64,000 nucleotides of DNA from DASULK01 sp036381835. Lineage in GTDB: Bacteria > Actinomycetota > Actinomycetes > Mycobacteriales > Micromonosporaceae. Location of the stretch: the NCBI GenBank assembly GCA_036381835.1, contig DASVCA010000090.1, positions 9,155 to 73,154 on the forward strand, written 5' to 3'. A model generated the notes under the pieces. The model was not told where the DNA came from. It saw only the letters and a program-made list of their open reading frames with translations, and did no database searches. The translations under genes and the position numbers were made by a program. This document shows, piece by piece, positions 26,735 through 34,123 of the stretch (within the stretch, counting starts at the first letter, position 1; each line of letters begins with the position of its first letter).

Positions 26735-28116
26735 CCCACGTCCAATGCCAGAAGATCGTCTTCGGTCTCCCGCCGGACGATCACCCGTGCCTGGCCGGCC
26801 CGGACGGCGATGACCGGAGGCCGCGGAACATGGTTGTAGTTGCTGGCCATGCTCCGGCAGTAGGCACCCGTCCCCGGCACCGCGAGAAGATCTCCGGGCC
26901 GAACGTCGGCGGGCAAGAACTCATCCTTCACCACGATGTCCCCGGCCTCACAATGTTTTCCCACCACCCGGGCAAGGATCGGCGGGGCCGCGGAGGCCCG
27001 GGACGCCAACGTCGCCGAGTACGAGGCGTCGTAGAGGGCGGTGCGGATGTTGTCGCTCATCCCGCCGTCGACGCTCACGTACGTGCGCAGCCGGTCCACG
27101 TCCTTGACCGTGCCGACCTCGTAGAGCGTGAACATGGCCGGGCCGACGATCGCCCGGCCCGGCTCGATCGACAGGCGGGGCACGGCGAGCCGCAACGCCT
27201 CGCATTCGCTCGCCACGATCTTGTTGATCCGCTTGGCCATCTCACCCGCGGGCGCGGGGTCGTCCTGGGTGGTGTAGGCGATGCCGAACCCGCCGCCCAG
27301 GTCGAGTTCGGGCAGTTCGATCCCGCGCGCGTCGCGCAGCTGAGCCTGCAGGCCGAGCACCCGGCGGGCGGCCACCTCGAACCCGGCGGCGTCGAAGATC
27401 TGCGAGCCGATGTGCGAGTGCAGGCCGCGCAGCTCCAGTGCGTCCTCGTCCAGGATCCGCAGGGCGGCAGCCGCAGCCGCGCCCCCGGCCAGCGAGAAGC
27501 CGAACTTCTGGTCCTCGTGCGCGGTGGCGATGAACTCGTGGGTGTGCGCCTCGACGCCGACGGTCACCCGGACCATGACCCGCGGGCGAACCTTGCGCTC
27601 GCGGGCCAGCGCGGTCAACCGGTCGATCTCGTCGAACGAGTCAACGATGATCCGTCCGACTCCGACCTCCAGCGCCCGGGTCAGCTCCGCGGTCGACTTG
27701 TTGTTGCCGTGGAAGCCGATCCGCTCGGGCGGCATGCCCGCGGCCAGCGCGGTGCGCAGTTCACCACCGGTGCAGACGTCGAGGTGCAGGCCCTCCTCCA
27801 GCACCGCCCGGACCACCGCCTTGCACAGGAAGGCCTTGCCCGCATAGTAGACGTCGTAGCCGTCGAACGCGGTGCGGAACTCCCGGCAACGGGCGCGCAG
27901 ATCGTCCTCGTCGAGGACGTACGCCGGGGTGCCGAACCGGGCGGCCAACTCCCGTACGTCGAGGGCGCCGACGGTGAGCGCCCCCGCCGGGCCACGCGTC
28001 ACCCCGCGCGGCCACAGCTGCGGCAGCAGCGCGTTGACGTCCTCCGGAGGCCGCAGCCACTCGGGTCCCCGGTTGCCGAGGACGCCGTGCAGGGCCCCGG
28101 CCTCGTGTGCGCGCAC
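26731..28116 (-). CDS. lysA: Diaminopimelate decarboxylase
   Basis: LysA makes lysine from meso-diaminopimelate. The PLP lysine is in YYAGKAF in the alanine-racemase-type barrel. GFHGNNKS, HSHIGSQ-like GLHSHIGSQIFD and the C-terminal GAYCRSMASNYN are family blocks. The catalytic cysteine appears in KHCEAGD. The protein has 461 residues. It starts 3 nt after argS at GTG 28116 with GAGAGGATG upstream, giving the order argS-lysA-hom-thrC. Confidence 0.97.
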   Translation of the reverse strand: MRAHEAGALHGVLGNRGPEWLRPPEDVNALLPQLWPRGVTRGPAGALTVGALDVRELAARFGTPAYVLDEDDLRARCREFRTAFDGYDVYYAGKAFLCKAVVRAVLEEGLHLDVCTGGELRTALAAGMPPERIGFHGNNKSTAELTRALEVGVGRIIVDSFDEIDRLTALARERKVRPRVMVRVTVGVEAHTHEFIATAHEDQKFGFSLAGGAAAAAALRILDEDALELRGLHSHIGSQIFDAAGFEVAARRVLGLQAQLRDARGIELPELDLGGGFGIAYTTQDDPAPAGEMAKRINKIVASECEALRLAVPRLSIEPGRAIVGPAMFTLYEVGTVKDVDRLRTYVSVDGGMSDNIRTALYDASYSATLASRASAAPPILARVVGKHCEAGDIVVKDEFLPADVRPGDLLAVPGTGAYCRSMASNYNHVPRPPVIAVRAGQARVIVRRETEDDLLALDVG

Positions 28117-28119
28117 CGG

Positions 28120-29784
28120 TCACATCCTCTCCGGCGCCGAGACCCCGAGCAGGGTCAGACCGTTCTCGATGACCGTGCGGGTGGCGTCGTTGAGCCACAG
28201 CCGGGCCCGGTGCCGGTCGTTGATCGGCTCGTCGCCGACCGGCAGGATGCGGCAGCTGTCGTAGAAGCGGTGGTAGGTGCCGGCCAACTCCTCCAGGTAC
28301 CGGGCGACGCGGTGCGGCTCGCGTAGGTCGGCGGCGGCGGCGACCACCGCGGGGAACTCGCCGAGCGCCTTGATCAGATCGTTCTCCCGCTCGTGGTCGA
28401 GCAGTTCGGGGCGGAACGCGGCCGGCTCGCCGCGGGTCAGCCCGACCTGGGCGGCGTTGCGGGTCACGCCGGCGGTCCGGGCGGCCACGTACTGCACGTA
28501 GTAGACCGGGTTGTCGTTCTTGGCCCGGGTCCACAGCTCCACGTCGATGTCGATCGGCGAGTCGCTGGAGTAGCGTGCCAGCGCGTAGCGGGCGGCGTCC
28601 ACGCCGATCGCCTCGACCAGGTCCTCCAGGGTCACCACCGTGCCGGCACGCTTGCTCATCCGCACCGGCTGGCCGTCGCGGACCAGGTTGACCATCTGTC
28701 CGATGAGGATCTCCAGGTTGCGCTCGGGGTCGTCGCCGAAACAGGCGGCCATGGCTTTCATCCGGCCCACGTAGCCGTGGTGGTCAGCCCCGAGCATGAT
28801 GACCACACGGTCGAAGCCGCGCTCCCGCTTGTCCAGGTAGTACGCGCAGTCGGCGGCGAAGTAGGTCCACTCGCCATTGGACTTACGCAGCACCCGGTCC
28901 TTGTCGTCGCCGAAGTCGGTGGTTCGCAACCAGGTGGCGCCGGCCTGCTCGTAGACGTGACCCTGGCGGCGCAGCCGCTCCAGCGCGTGGTCGAGGGCAC
29001 CGCGGTCGTGCAGGTCCTTCTCGTTGAAGTAGACGTCGAAACGCACCCCGAACTGGGCTAACGAGGAGCGGATCTCGTCGAACATCAGCTCGACGCCTTC
29101 GACCCGGAAGACCTCCCGGGCCGCTGCCTCGTCGAGTTGCAGCACGTCCGGGCGGCGCGCCACGACGGCCTCGGCGATCTCTGCAATGTACGCGCCGCCG
29201 TAGCCGTCCTCCGGGATCGGCTCGCCCTTGGCGGCGGCGAGCAGTGAGCGGGCGAAGCGGTCGATCTGCGAGCCGGCGTCGTTGAAGTAGTACTCGGCGG
29301 TCACCTCGGCCCCGCCGGCGCGCAGCAGGCGGACGAGGGCGTCGCCGACCGCCGCCCAGCGGACGCCGCCGATGTGCACGGGGCCGGTCGGGTTGGCGGA
29401 GACGAACTCCAGGTTCATCTTCTCGCCGGCGAGCCGGTCGCTGCACCCGTACGCCGGGCCGGCCTCGACGATGGTGCGGGCGAGCTGGCCCGCGGCGCCG
29501 GCTTCCAGCCGGATGTTCAGGAAGCCGGGTCCGGCCACCTCCACGGATTTGACACCCGGTGCCTGGCCCAGCCGGTCGGCGATCGCCGCGGCCAGGTCGC
29601 GTGGCGCCATGCCCACCCGTTTCGCCAGCTGCAGCGCGAGCGTCGATGCGTAGTCCCCGTGCTCTGGGTTGCGGGGACGCTCGACCGCGGTCGTCTCCGG
29701 CAGTGCGGCGAGGTCCAGCCCGCGGTCGGTGAAGACGGTGCGAGCTGCGGCGAGTACGGCGTCGGCGAGTTTTGCGGGAGTCAC
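28120..29784 (-). CDS. argS: Arginyl-tRNA synthetase
   Basis: This class I synthetase charges tRNA-Arg. The N-terminal Add1 domain is followed by PTGPVHIGGVRW (HIGH motif; the usual first histidine region is intact) and VRMSKRAGTVV (KMSKS-like). The C-terminal DALR domain binds the anticodon. The protein has 554 residues. The GTG at 29784 lies 6 nt after TAGCAT with no ribosome site, so it is probably leaderless. Confidence 0.98.
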   Translation of the reverse strand: MTPAKLADAVLAAARTVFTDRGLDLAALPETTAVERPRNPEHGDYASTLALQLAKRVGMAPRDLAAAIADRLGQAPGVKSVEVAGPGFLNIRLEAGAAGQLARTIVEAGPAYGCSDRLAGEKMNLEFVSANPTGPVHIGGVRWAAVGDALVRLLRAGGAEVTAEYYFNDAGSQIDRFARSLLAAAKGEPIPEDGYGGAYIAEIAEAVVARRPDVLQLDEAAAREVFRVEGVELMFDEIRSSLAQFGVRFDVYFNEKDLHDRGALDHALERLRRQGHVYEQAGATWLRTTDFGDDKDRVLRKSNGEWTYFAADCAYYLDKRERGFDRVVIMLGADHHGYVGRMKAMAACFGDDPERNLEILIGQMVNLVRDGQPVRMSKRAGTVVTLEDLVEAIGVDAARYALARYSSDSPIDIDVELWTRAKNDNPVYYVQYVAARTAGVTRNAAQVGLTRGEPAAFRPELLDHERENDLIKALGEFPAVVAAAADLREPHRVARYLEELAGTYHRFYDSCRILPVGDEPINDRHRARLWLNDATRTVIENGLTLLGVSAPERM

Positions 29785-29790
29785 TGAACC

Positions 29791-29796
29791 ATGCTA
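29791..29796 (-). promoter_or_regulatory. -10 box for leaderless argS
   Basis: TAGCAT, 6 nt, then GTG. It lies 8 bp from the opposite-strand box for the DUF3105 gene. Confidence 0.6.
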
Positions 29797-29803
29797 TCCG
29801 GGG

Positions 29804-29809
29804 TAGACT
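29804..29809 (+). promoter_or_regulatory. Candidate -10 box for the DUF3105-DUF305 operon
   Basis: TAGACT about 70 nt upstream of the DUF3105 ATG. It would give a leader of about 65 nt with a GAGG ribosome site. It nearly abuts the divergent argS box, so the two promoters may compete. Confidence 0.45.
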
Positions 29810-29880
29810 CGCAAGCCCTGGCGGAGTCCCGCACCTCACAGGCCCGCCCACCCCCGAAGGACACGACCTGACGAGGCAGC

Positions 29881-30651
29881 ATGAGCATCAGCACCCCGGG
29901 CGGTGAGCAGCGTCGCCCCGCCGTTGTGATCACCGGCAAGAATTCCGGTAAGGGTGGCAAGCCCGCCGGCGCCGCCGGCGCCAAGGGACGCGGCCCGAAG
30001 AAGCCCGTCAAGCCGATCAAGGTCAGCCAGGAGCGCAGCTGGGGACCGATCGCGCTCTTCGTCGCGGTCGGCCTGATCGCCGCCGGGATCATCGGGTACG
30101 GCGGCTGGGCCGTCTACCACGGCGCGAAGCCCTGGCAGGAGCGCGCGGCCGCGATCGACGGCATTCTCGACTTCCGCGAATCGGACCCGAAGCTGGTGGA
30201 GCAGCGCAACCACAAGAAGGGTTCGATCGAGTACGCGATGCGCCCGCCGGTGGCCGGCGACCACAACGACTACTGGCAGAACTGCATGGGCGACGTCTAC
30301 GACGCGCCGATCGCCAACGAGCACGCACTGCACAGCCTGGAGCACGGGGCGGTCTGGGTCACCTACCGACAGGGTCTGCCGGCGGACCAGGTCGAGGCCC
30401 TCGCCGAGCGGGTGCGGGGCAACGAGTACATGATGATGAGCCCGGTGGAGAACCTGGACGCGCCGATCTCGCTGCAGGCCTGGGGATACCAACTCAAGGT
30501 CGACGACGTCGGCGACAAGCGCATCGACGAGTTCATCAAGGCACTGCGGAGCAACGCCAGCGTCGAGCCGGGCGCGAGCTGCGCCGGCGGTGTCACCGCG
30601 ACCGGTACCACGCCGCGCGACCTGGCCGGCGGAATGCAGCAGGGGGGCTGA
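29881..30651 (+). CDS. DUF3105 membrane-anchored protein
   Basis: The protein has 256 residues. A basic, Gly/Lys-rich cytosolic N-terminus comes first, then one membrane helix at about 60-80 (PIALFVAVGLIAAGIIGYGG) and an extracytoplasmic DUF3105 domain. The domain carries PPVAGDHNDYW and HALHSLEHGAVWVTY, whose histidines look like metal ligands. It shares one base with the following DUF305 gene (TGATG). Family function is not established. The pairing with a histidine-rich DUF305 protein suggests metal or redox handling at the cell surface, which is inference. Confidence 0.87.
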   Translation: MSISTPGGEQRRPAVVITGKNSGKGGKPAGAAGAKGRGPKKPVKPIKVSQERSWGPIALFVAVGLIAAGIIGYGGWAVYHGAKPWQERAAAIDGILDFRESDPKLVEQRNHKKGSIEYAMRPPVAGDHNDYWQNCMGDVYDAPIANEHALHSLEHGAVWVTYRQGLPADQVEALAERVRGNEYMMMSPVENLDAPISLQAWGYQLKVDDVGDKRIDEFIKALRSNASVEPGASCAGGVTATGTTPRDLAGGMQQGG

Positions 30652-31319
30652 TGAGCGCCGCGAGACTGGCCGAACCTTCGACGCAGGCAGACGGTCCGGC
30701 GGACGCCGACCCCCGTGCCAGCGGACGCCGGTGGGGCACCGGCTGGCTGGCTCTGGCAGTAGCGGTCGGGCTGCTGCTCGGCTTCGCCGCCGGACTGCTC
30801 GCCCCGACCCTGGCCCGGCCAGGAGACGATTCGCCGGAGGCGGGCTTCGCCCGGGACATGTCGACGCATCACGCCCAGGCGGTCGAGATGTCCGTGCTCG
30901 CCCAGCAACGCGCGGGCGATCCGCGCGTGCGCAGCCTCGCGGTCGACATCATGCTCACGCAGCAGGCTCAGATCGGCATGATGCAGAGTTGGCTGCGCGA
31001 GTGGAAGCTCGACCCGAACGGCACGCAACCCCGCATGGCGTGGATGGAGCACGGCGAGCACATGGTCGAGGGCGGCCTCATGCCGGGGATGGCCACCGAC
31101 GCGGAACGGGAGCGGTTACGCAACGCCGCAGGCCAGGAGTTCGACGTGCTCTTCCTCGAACTGATGATCAAGCACCACAACGGTGGGATCGAGATGGCGC
31201 AGGGCGTGCTCGACCTCTCCGACCATCCGGAGGTGCGCCGGCTCGCTCAGGCGATGGTCGACGGCCAGGAGAAGGAGAACGCCGTCATGCAGAAGCTGCT
31301 GACCGAACTGCGGCCGTAG
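30651..31319 (+). CDS. DUF305 ferritin-like exported protein
   Basis: The 222-residue protein has a signal anchor at about 30-52 (LALAVAVGLLLGFAAGLLAP) and an outside domain rich in Met and His. It holds the repeated motif MSTHHAQAVEM and MIKHHNGGIEMA, each on a predicted helix. This gives the four-helix, ferritin-like DUF305 pattern. Other DUF305 genes are often linked to copper resistance. Metal binding is plausible from the HH...EM pairs but not shown. It is coupled to the DUF3105 gene upstream. Confidence 0.88.
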   Translation: MSAARLAEPSTQADGPADADPRASGRRWGTGWLALAVAVGLLLGFAAGLLAPTLARPGDDSPEAGFARDMSTHHAQAVEMSVLAQQRAGDPRVRSLAVDIMLTQQAQIGMMQSWLREWKLDPNGTQPRMAWMEHGEHMVEGGLMPGMATDAERERLRNAAGQEFDVLFLELMIKHHNGGIEMAQGVLDLSDHPEVRRLAQAMVDGQEKENAVMQKLLTELRP

Positions 31320-31328
31320 GCCGATCCT

Positions 31329-31358
31329 GAGGGGCGTCTCTGTGGAGAGGCGCCCCTC
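31329..31358 (+). terminator. Terminator after the DUF305 gene
   Basis: GAGGGGCG (31329-31336) pairs with CGCCCCTC (51-58), extended by TCTC/GAGA with a two-base bulge. It is followed by ACTATTCTG. It starts 10 nt after the stop. Confidence 0.65.
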
Positions 31359-31472
31359 ACTATTCTGTCCGATTTATCAGCTTCTATCGCCACTGCGGGT
31401 GTTATCGGCATCCTCCCCTGATTTTTACCTAGATGGCGCTACCAGTCCCGATCCGCGCTCGTTGTCCGGAGC

Positions 31473-32156
31473 GTGGGGGCTGTATTGCGAGACACTCGAC
31501 GGTCGATCGTCAGTTGGTGCCGCCGGCACACCATCGGCGGAGACGGCGCGGTGGTGGCGCGCCGGCCGCGGCAACGCAGGGGCGAACCCGAACCGCTCAG
31601 CCGCGACCAGGAGCTGGACCTCATCGAGGCGATCCGCGGCGGCTACCCGGACCACCTCGAACTGACGGGTGAGCTGTGGACCCGACAGAGCGTCGCCGCA
31701 CTCATCGAGCGACGCTACGGCCTGCACCTGAGCGACGCCGAGGTGGGACGCTATCTGGGCGCCTGGGGTCTCGGCCCCCGCAAGCCGACGGAGCGGGCCT
31801 GCGGCCTGTGCGTGGACGCGGTCGCCCGCTGGGTGGAACACGAGTATCCGCCCCTCGTACGAGCCGCCGAGGAGCACCAGGCCGAACTGGTATGGGTGGG
31901 ACGCACCCGGCTGCACGGCGTCGTCCCGGCGGCGGACGTCCTCTCCGCCATGTCGATCCGGGGACGCATTCAGTTCATGATCACCACGCCCTCGGTGGAT
32001 CCTCCCCTGCCCCGCGAGTTCCTGTTCCGACTGACCGGCGACCCCGGCAAGCCCGTCTTCGCGGTCGTGGACGGCTCATTCGCCAAATCGGAGTGGCCTC
32101 GGCGACTGCCGAACCGGATCTCCCTGCACGCGCTGCCCAGTTGCGGGCGGAACTGA
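31473..32156 (+). CDS. Decayed IS630-type transposase-like protein (helix-turn-helix part with truncated DDE remnant)
   Basis: The 227 residues keep the IS630 helix-turn-helix region: LSRDQELDLIEAIRGG, LTGELWTRQSVAALIERRYG and VGRYLGAWGLGPRKP. They then run into a shortened DDE-like segment. Where IS630 enzymes have a W-x-DE catalytic motif this protein has LVWVGRTRL, and where they have the second Asp before a conserved His it has VFAVVDGSFAKSEW. The frame ends before the final Glu region. A full transposase is about 340 residues. No terminal inverted repeats are visible. It is either a domesticated DNA-binding protein or a remnant. The GTG start is uncertain; 31551 is an alternative. Confidence 0.6.
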   Translation: MGAVLRDTRRSIVSWCRRHTIGGDGAVVARRPRQRRGEPEPLSRDQELDLIEAIRGGYPDHLELTGELWTRQSVAALIERRYGLHLSDAEVGRYLGAWGLGPRKPTERACGLCVDAVARWVEHEYPPLVRAAEEHQAELVWVGRTRLHGVVPAADVLSAMSIRGRIQFMITTPSVDPPLPREFLFRLTGDPGKPVFAVVDGSFAKSEWPRRLPNRISLHALPSCGRN

Positions 32157-32193
32157 CCGTCACCGCGGGCCATGAGCGAGCCGCCGGTACCGG

Positions 32194-32224
32194 TTGGTCG
32201 TCAACCCCGGGCACCTGCTACTCT
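32194..32224 (+). promoter_or_regulatory. Candidate promoter of tRNA-Arg
   Basis: TTGGTC at 32194-32199 and TACTCT at 32219-32224, spacer 19 nt (18 if the -35 is read one base later). The predicted transcription start would be a few bases before the mature tRNA. Confidence 0.45.
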
Positions 32225-32237
32225 TCCATGGTCGCGA

Positions 32238-32312
32238 GCCCCCGTAGCTCAGGGGATAGAGCACCGCCCTCCGGAGGCGGGTGCGCAGGTTCGAATCCTG
32301 CCGGGGGCACCA
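32238..32312 (+). tRNA. tRNA-Arg (anticodon CCG)
   Basis: A full cloverleaf can be folded. The acceptor GCCCCCG pairs with CGGGGGC, and the D arm is GCUC/GAGC. The anticodon stem CCGCC/GGCGG carries the loop CUCCGGA (anticodon CCG), and the T arm has GGTTCGAATCC. CCA is encoded. It reads the common high-GC codon CGG. Confidence 0.97.
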
Positions 32313-32327
32313 TCAGACAGCGAAAAC

Positions 32328-32362
32328 AAGCTCCTGACCAGGTAGGGTCCGGTCAGGAGCTT
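32328..32362 (+). terminator. Intrinsic terminator after tRNA-Arg
   Basis: Perfect 12-bp arms (32328-32339, 32351-32362) around an 11-nt loop, closing with TTTTCTC. It begins 15 nt after the tRNA. Confidence 0.8.
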
Positions 32363-32492
32363 TTCTCATGACAGCAATCGCCGCATGGCGGGCGCTGGAC
32401 CGATTCGAGGACCGGGGCTCGCTGCGGCGCGATGAGTTCCAGCGCCGGACGGGGTCTTATCGGGAGACGGCACCCGCATTGAGGAGGTACCC

Positions 32493-33371
32493 ATGCCACC
32501 CGAGCACCCCGACACCGAAGAAAGGCACCTCGTCGCGGATGACGAGGCCCGGATCCGCGAACTGATCCACCGTTGGGCTGCGGCAGTCCACTCCGGCGAC
32601 CTTCGCACCGTCGTCGCCGACCACGCCGACGACATCGTGATGTTCGACGTCCCACCCCCGTACGACGGTGTCCGCGGCATCGACGCCTACCGCGACACGT
32701 GGCCGCCCTTCTTCCGGTGGCAGGCGCAGGGCGCCGTGTTCGAGATCACGTCGCTGGAGGTGACGGCCGGGGCCGACGTGGCGTTCGCGCACGCGCTGGT
32801 GCGCTGCGGCATGCCGGCGGAGCTGGAGCGCAATCCGGACAACCGACTGCGTCTGACGCTCGGACTGCGCAAGGAAGACGGCCGTTGGGTCGTCGCCCAC
32901 GAGCACCACTCGTTTCCGGACGCCCCACCGACCGACGGCGCGGACCGATCCGGCGAGCAGGAGATCAGGGACTTGTACGAGCACTGGTTCGAGCGGACCG
33001 CGGCCAAGGATCTCGACGGGTTGATGACGCACATCGCCGGCGATGTCGTCTCGTACGAGCACGAGGAGCCTCTGCAGTATCGCGGACGTGACGAGGTCCG
33101 GGAGATCTGCCGACGCGGGCTGCACGCCACGGTCGGCCCGGTCACCTGGGAGGTACCGGAGCTGACGGTCCTGGCCCGGGATGACGTCGCGGTCGCCTGG
33201 GGACTCAACCGCGTCCGAGTACACGAAGCCGACGGCACCGTGCACGAGAGTTGGTCCCGAGGCACCCGGGTGTTCCAAAGGATCAACGGTGCCTGGTCGC
33301 TGATCCACCAGCACCTGTCGTTTCCGTACGACCCGGAGACCGGCTCGGCCCGGACCGACCTGCGTCCCTGA
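32493..33371 (+). CDS. Protein with two tandem SnoaL/NTF2-like domains
   Basis: The 292-residue protein is an internal duplication of the NTF2-like cone fold. Copy one (about 15-145) has EARIRELIHRWAAAVHSGDL, DIVMFDVPPPYDGVRG and WVVAHEHHSF. Copy two (about 155-285) has EQEIRDLYEHWFERTAAKDL, DVVSYEHEEPLQYRGRD and WSLIHQHLSF. Such domains serve as isomerases, hydrolases or ligand binders; residues alone do not tell which. GAGGAGG precedes the ATG. It stands alone, with no clear operon partner. Confidence 0.85.
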   Translation: MPPEHPDTEERHLVADDEARIRELIHRWAAAVHSGDLRTVVADHADDIVMFDVPPPYDGVRGIDAYRDTWPPFFRWQAQGAVFEITSLEVTAGADVAFAHALVRCGMPAELERNPDNRLRLTLGLRKEDGRWVVAHEHHSFPDAPPTDGADRSGEQEIRDLYEHWFERTAAKDLDGLMTHIAGDVVSYEHEEPLQYRGRDEVREICRRGLHATVGPVTWEVPELTVLARDDVAVAWGLNRVRVHEADGTVHESWSRGTRVFQRINGAWSLIHQHLSFPYDPETGSARTDLRP

Positions 33372-33415
33372 TTCACCGACCCCGGCGACGACACCCATCG
33401 ACCGGGCGAGGTTCG

Positions 33416-33895
33416 TCAGTCGCTCTTTCGCCGCCGGTCCAGGTCTCGGTTCGTGCCCCGCGTGTGCATCCCCGTCTGCCGTTCGATCGGGTTGTCGGGC
33501 GGATCGCTGGAGAAGGGATCGGGAAAGGTACGCCGAGCTGGTGCCGGATCGGGTGGACCGCCCGGTCCGGCCGGCCCGACGCGGGTCGGTTCGACCGGGC
33601 CGAACCCGTGCCGGCCGAGCTTCCCCGACGGCTCCTCGCCGGCGGGCGGCGCCGCCCGCCGCTCGCCCCGACGCCCCTCCTGCACCGCGGTCGGCTCGCT
33701 GCCCTCGTCCATCGGCGAGTCGTCACCGACACCCCACGGCACCGACCGGTCGAAGCCGCCGCCCCACCCCCAGGGGCCGGCTTCCTCGGGGCCGCCGACC
33801 TCGGCGGAGGACGCCGCCTGCTCGGTCGTCTTCGGTATCCCGTGCACCGGGCCGCCGCCGTACGACTCCCGGCCCTCGGAACGTCTGCGTGTCAT
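33416..33895 (-). CDS. Hypothetical disordered protein
   Basis: The 159-residue frame starts at an ATG with GCGAGGTGA 6-7 nt upstream. Its composition is dominated by Gly, Pro, Arg, Glu and Ser, with short aromatic patches such as GPWGWGGGF and SVPWGVGDD. There is no membrane segment or known domain, and it is predicted to be unstructured throughout. It lies between the SnoaL protein (convergent) and the P-type ATPase (divergent). A good ribosome site supports it. The composition is also what a chance frame in GC-rich DNA would give. Confidence 0.5.
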   Translation of the reverse strand: MTRRRSEGRESYGGGPVHGIPKTTEQAASSAEVGGPEEAGPWGWGGGFDRSVPWGVGDDSPMDEGSEPTAVQEGRRGERRAAPPAGEEPSGKLGRHGFGPVEPTRVGPAGPGGPPDPAPARRTFPDPFSSDPPDNPIERQTGMHTRGTNRDLDRRRKSD

Positions 33896-34123
33896 CGAAG
33901 TCACCTCGCCGCGTGGATCCTGGCCGCCCGGTATACCCCCGCGGCGACCGGGCACACCCGAAACGTCGCGTGCCGCGCTCGACGGGCCCGGCATAACGCG
34001 CGGCAGCGGTGGGTAGAGACCGCCGGAACCGAAAGGGACGGGGACCTACCGGGAGGACGACTTGGCGTATCCATCCGAGCAGACGAGGGTCGCCGACCGG
34101 AACCACGACACCGGCGCGTGTTC

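Noticed and set aside
32238..32362. Integrated element attached at tRNA-Arg
   Set aside because: No integrase, relaxase or repeated tRNA end is found downstream. The tRNA is followed by its own terminator and ordinary genes.
33251..34123. N-terminal extension of the P-type ATPase frame
   Set aside because: The frame is open but has no ribosome site, no family similarity, and overlaps the SnoaL gene end.
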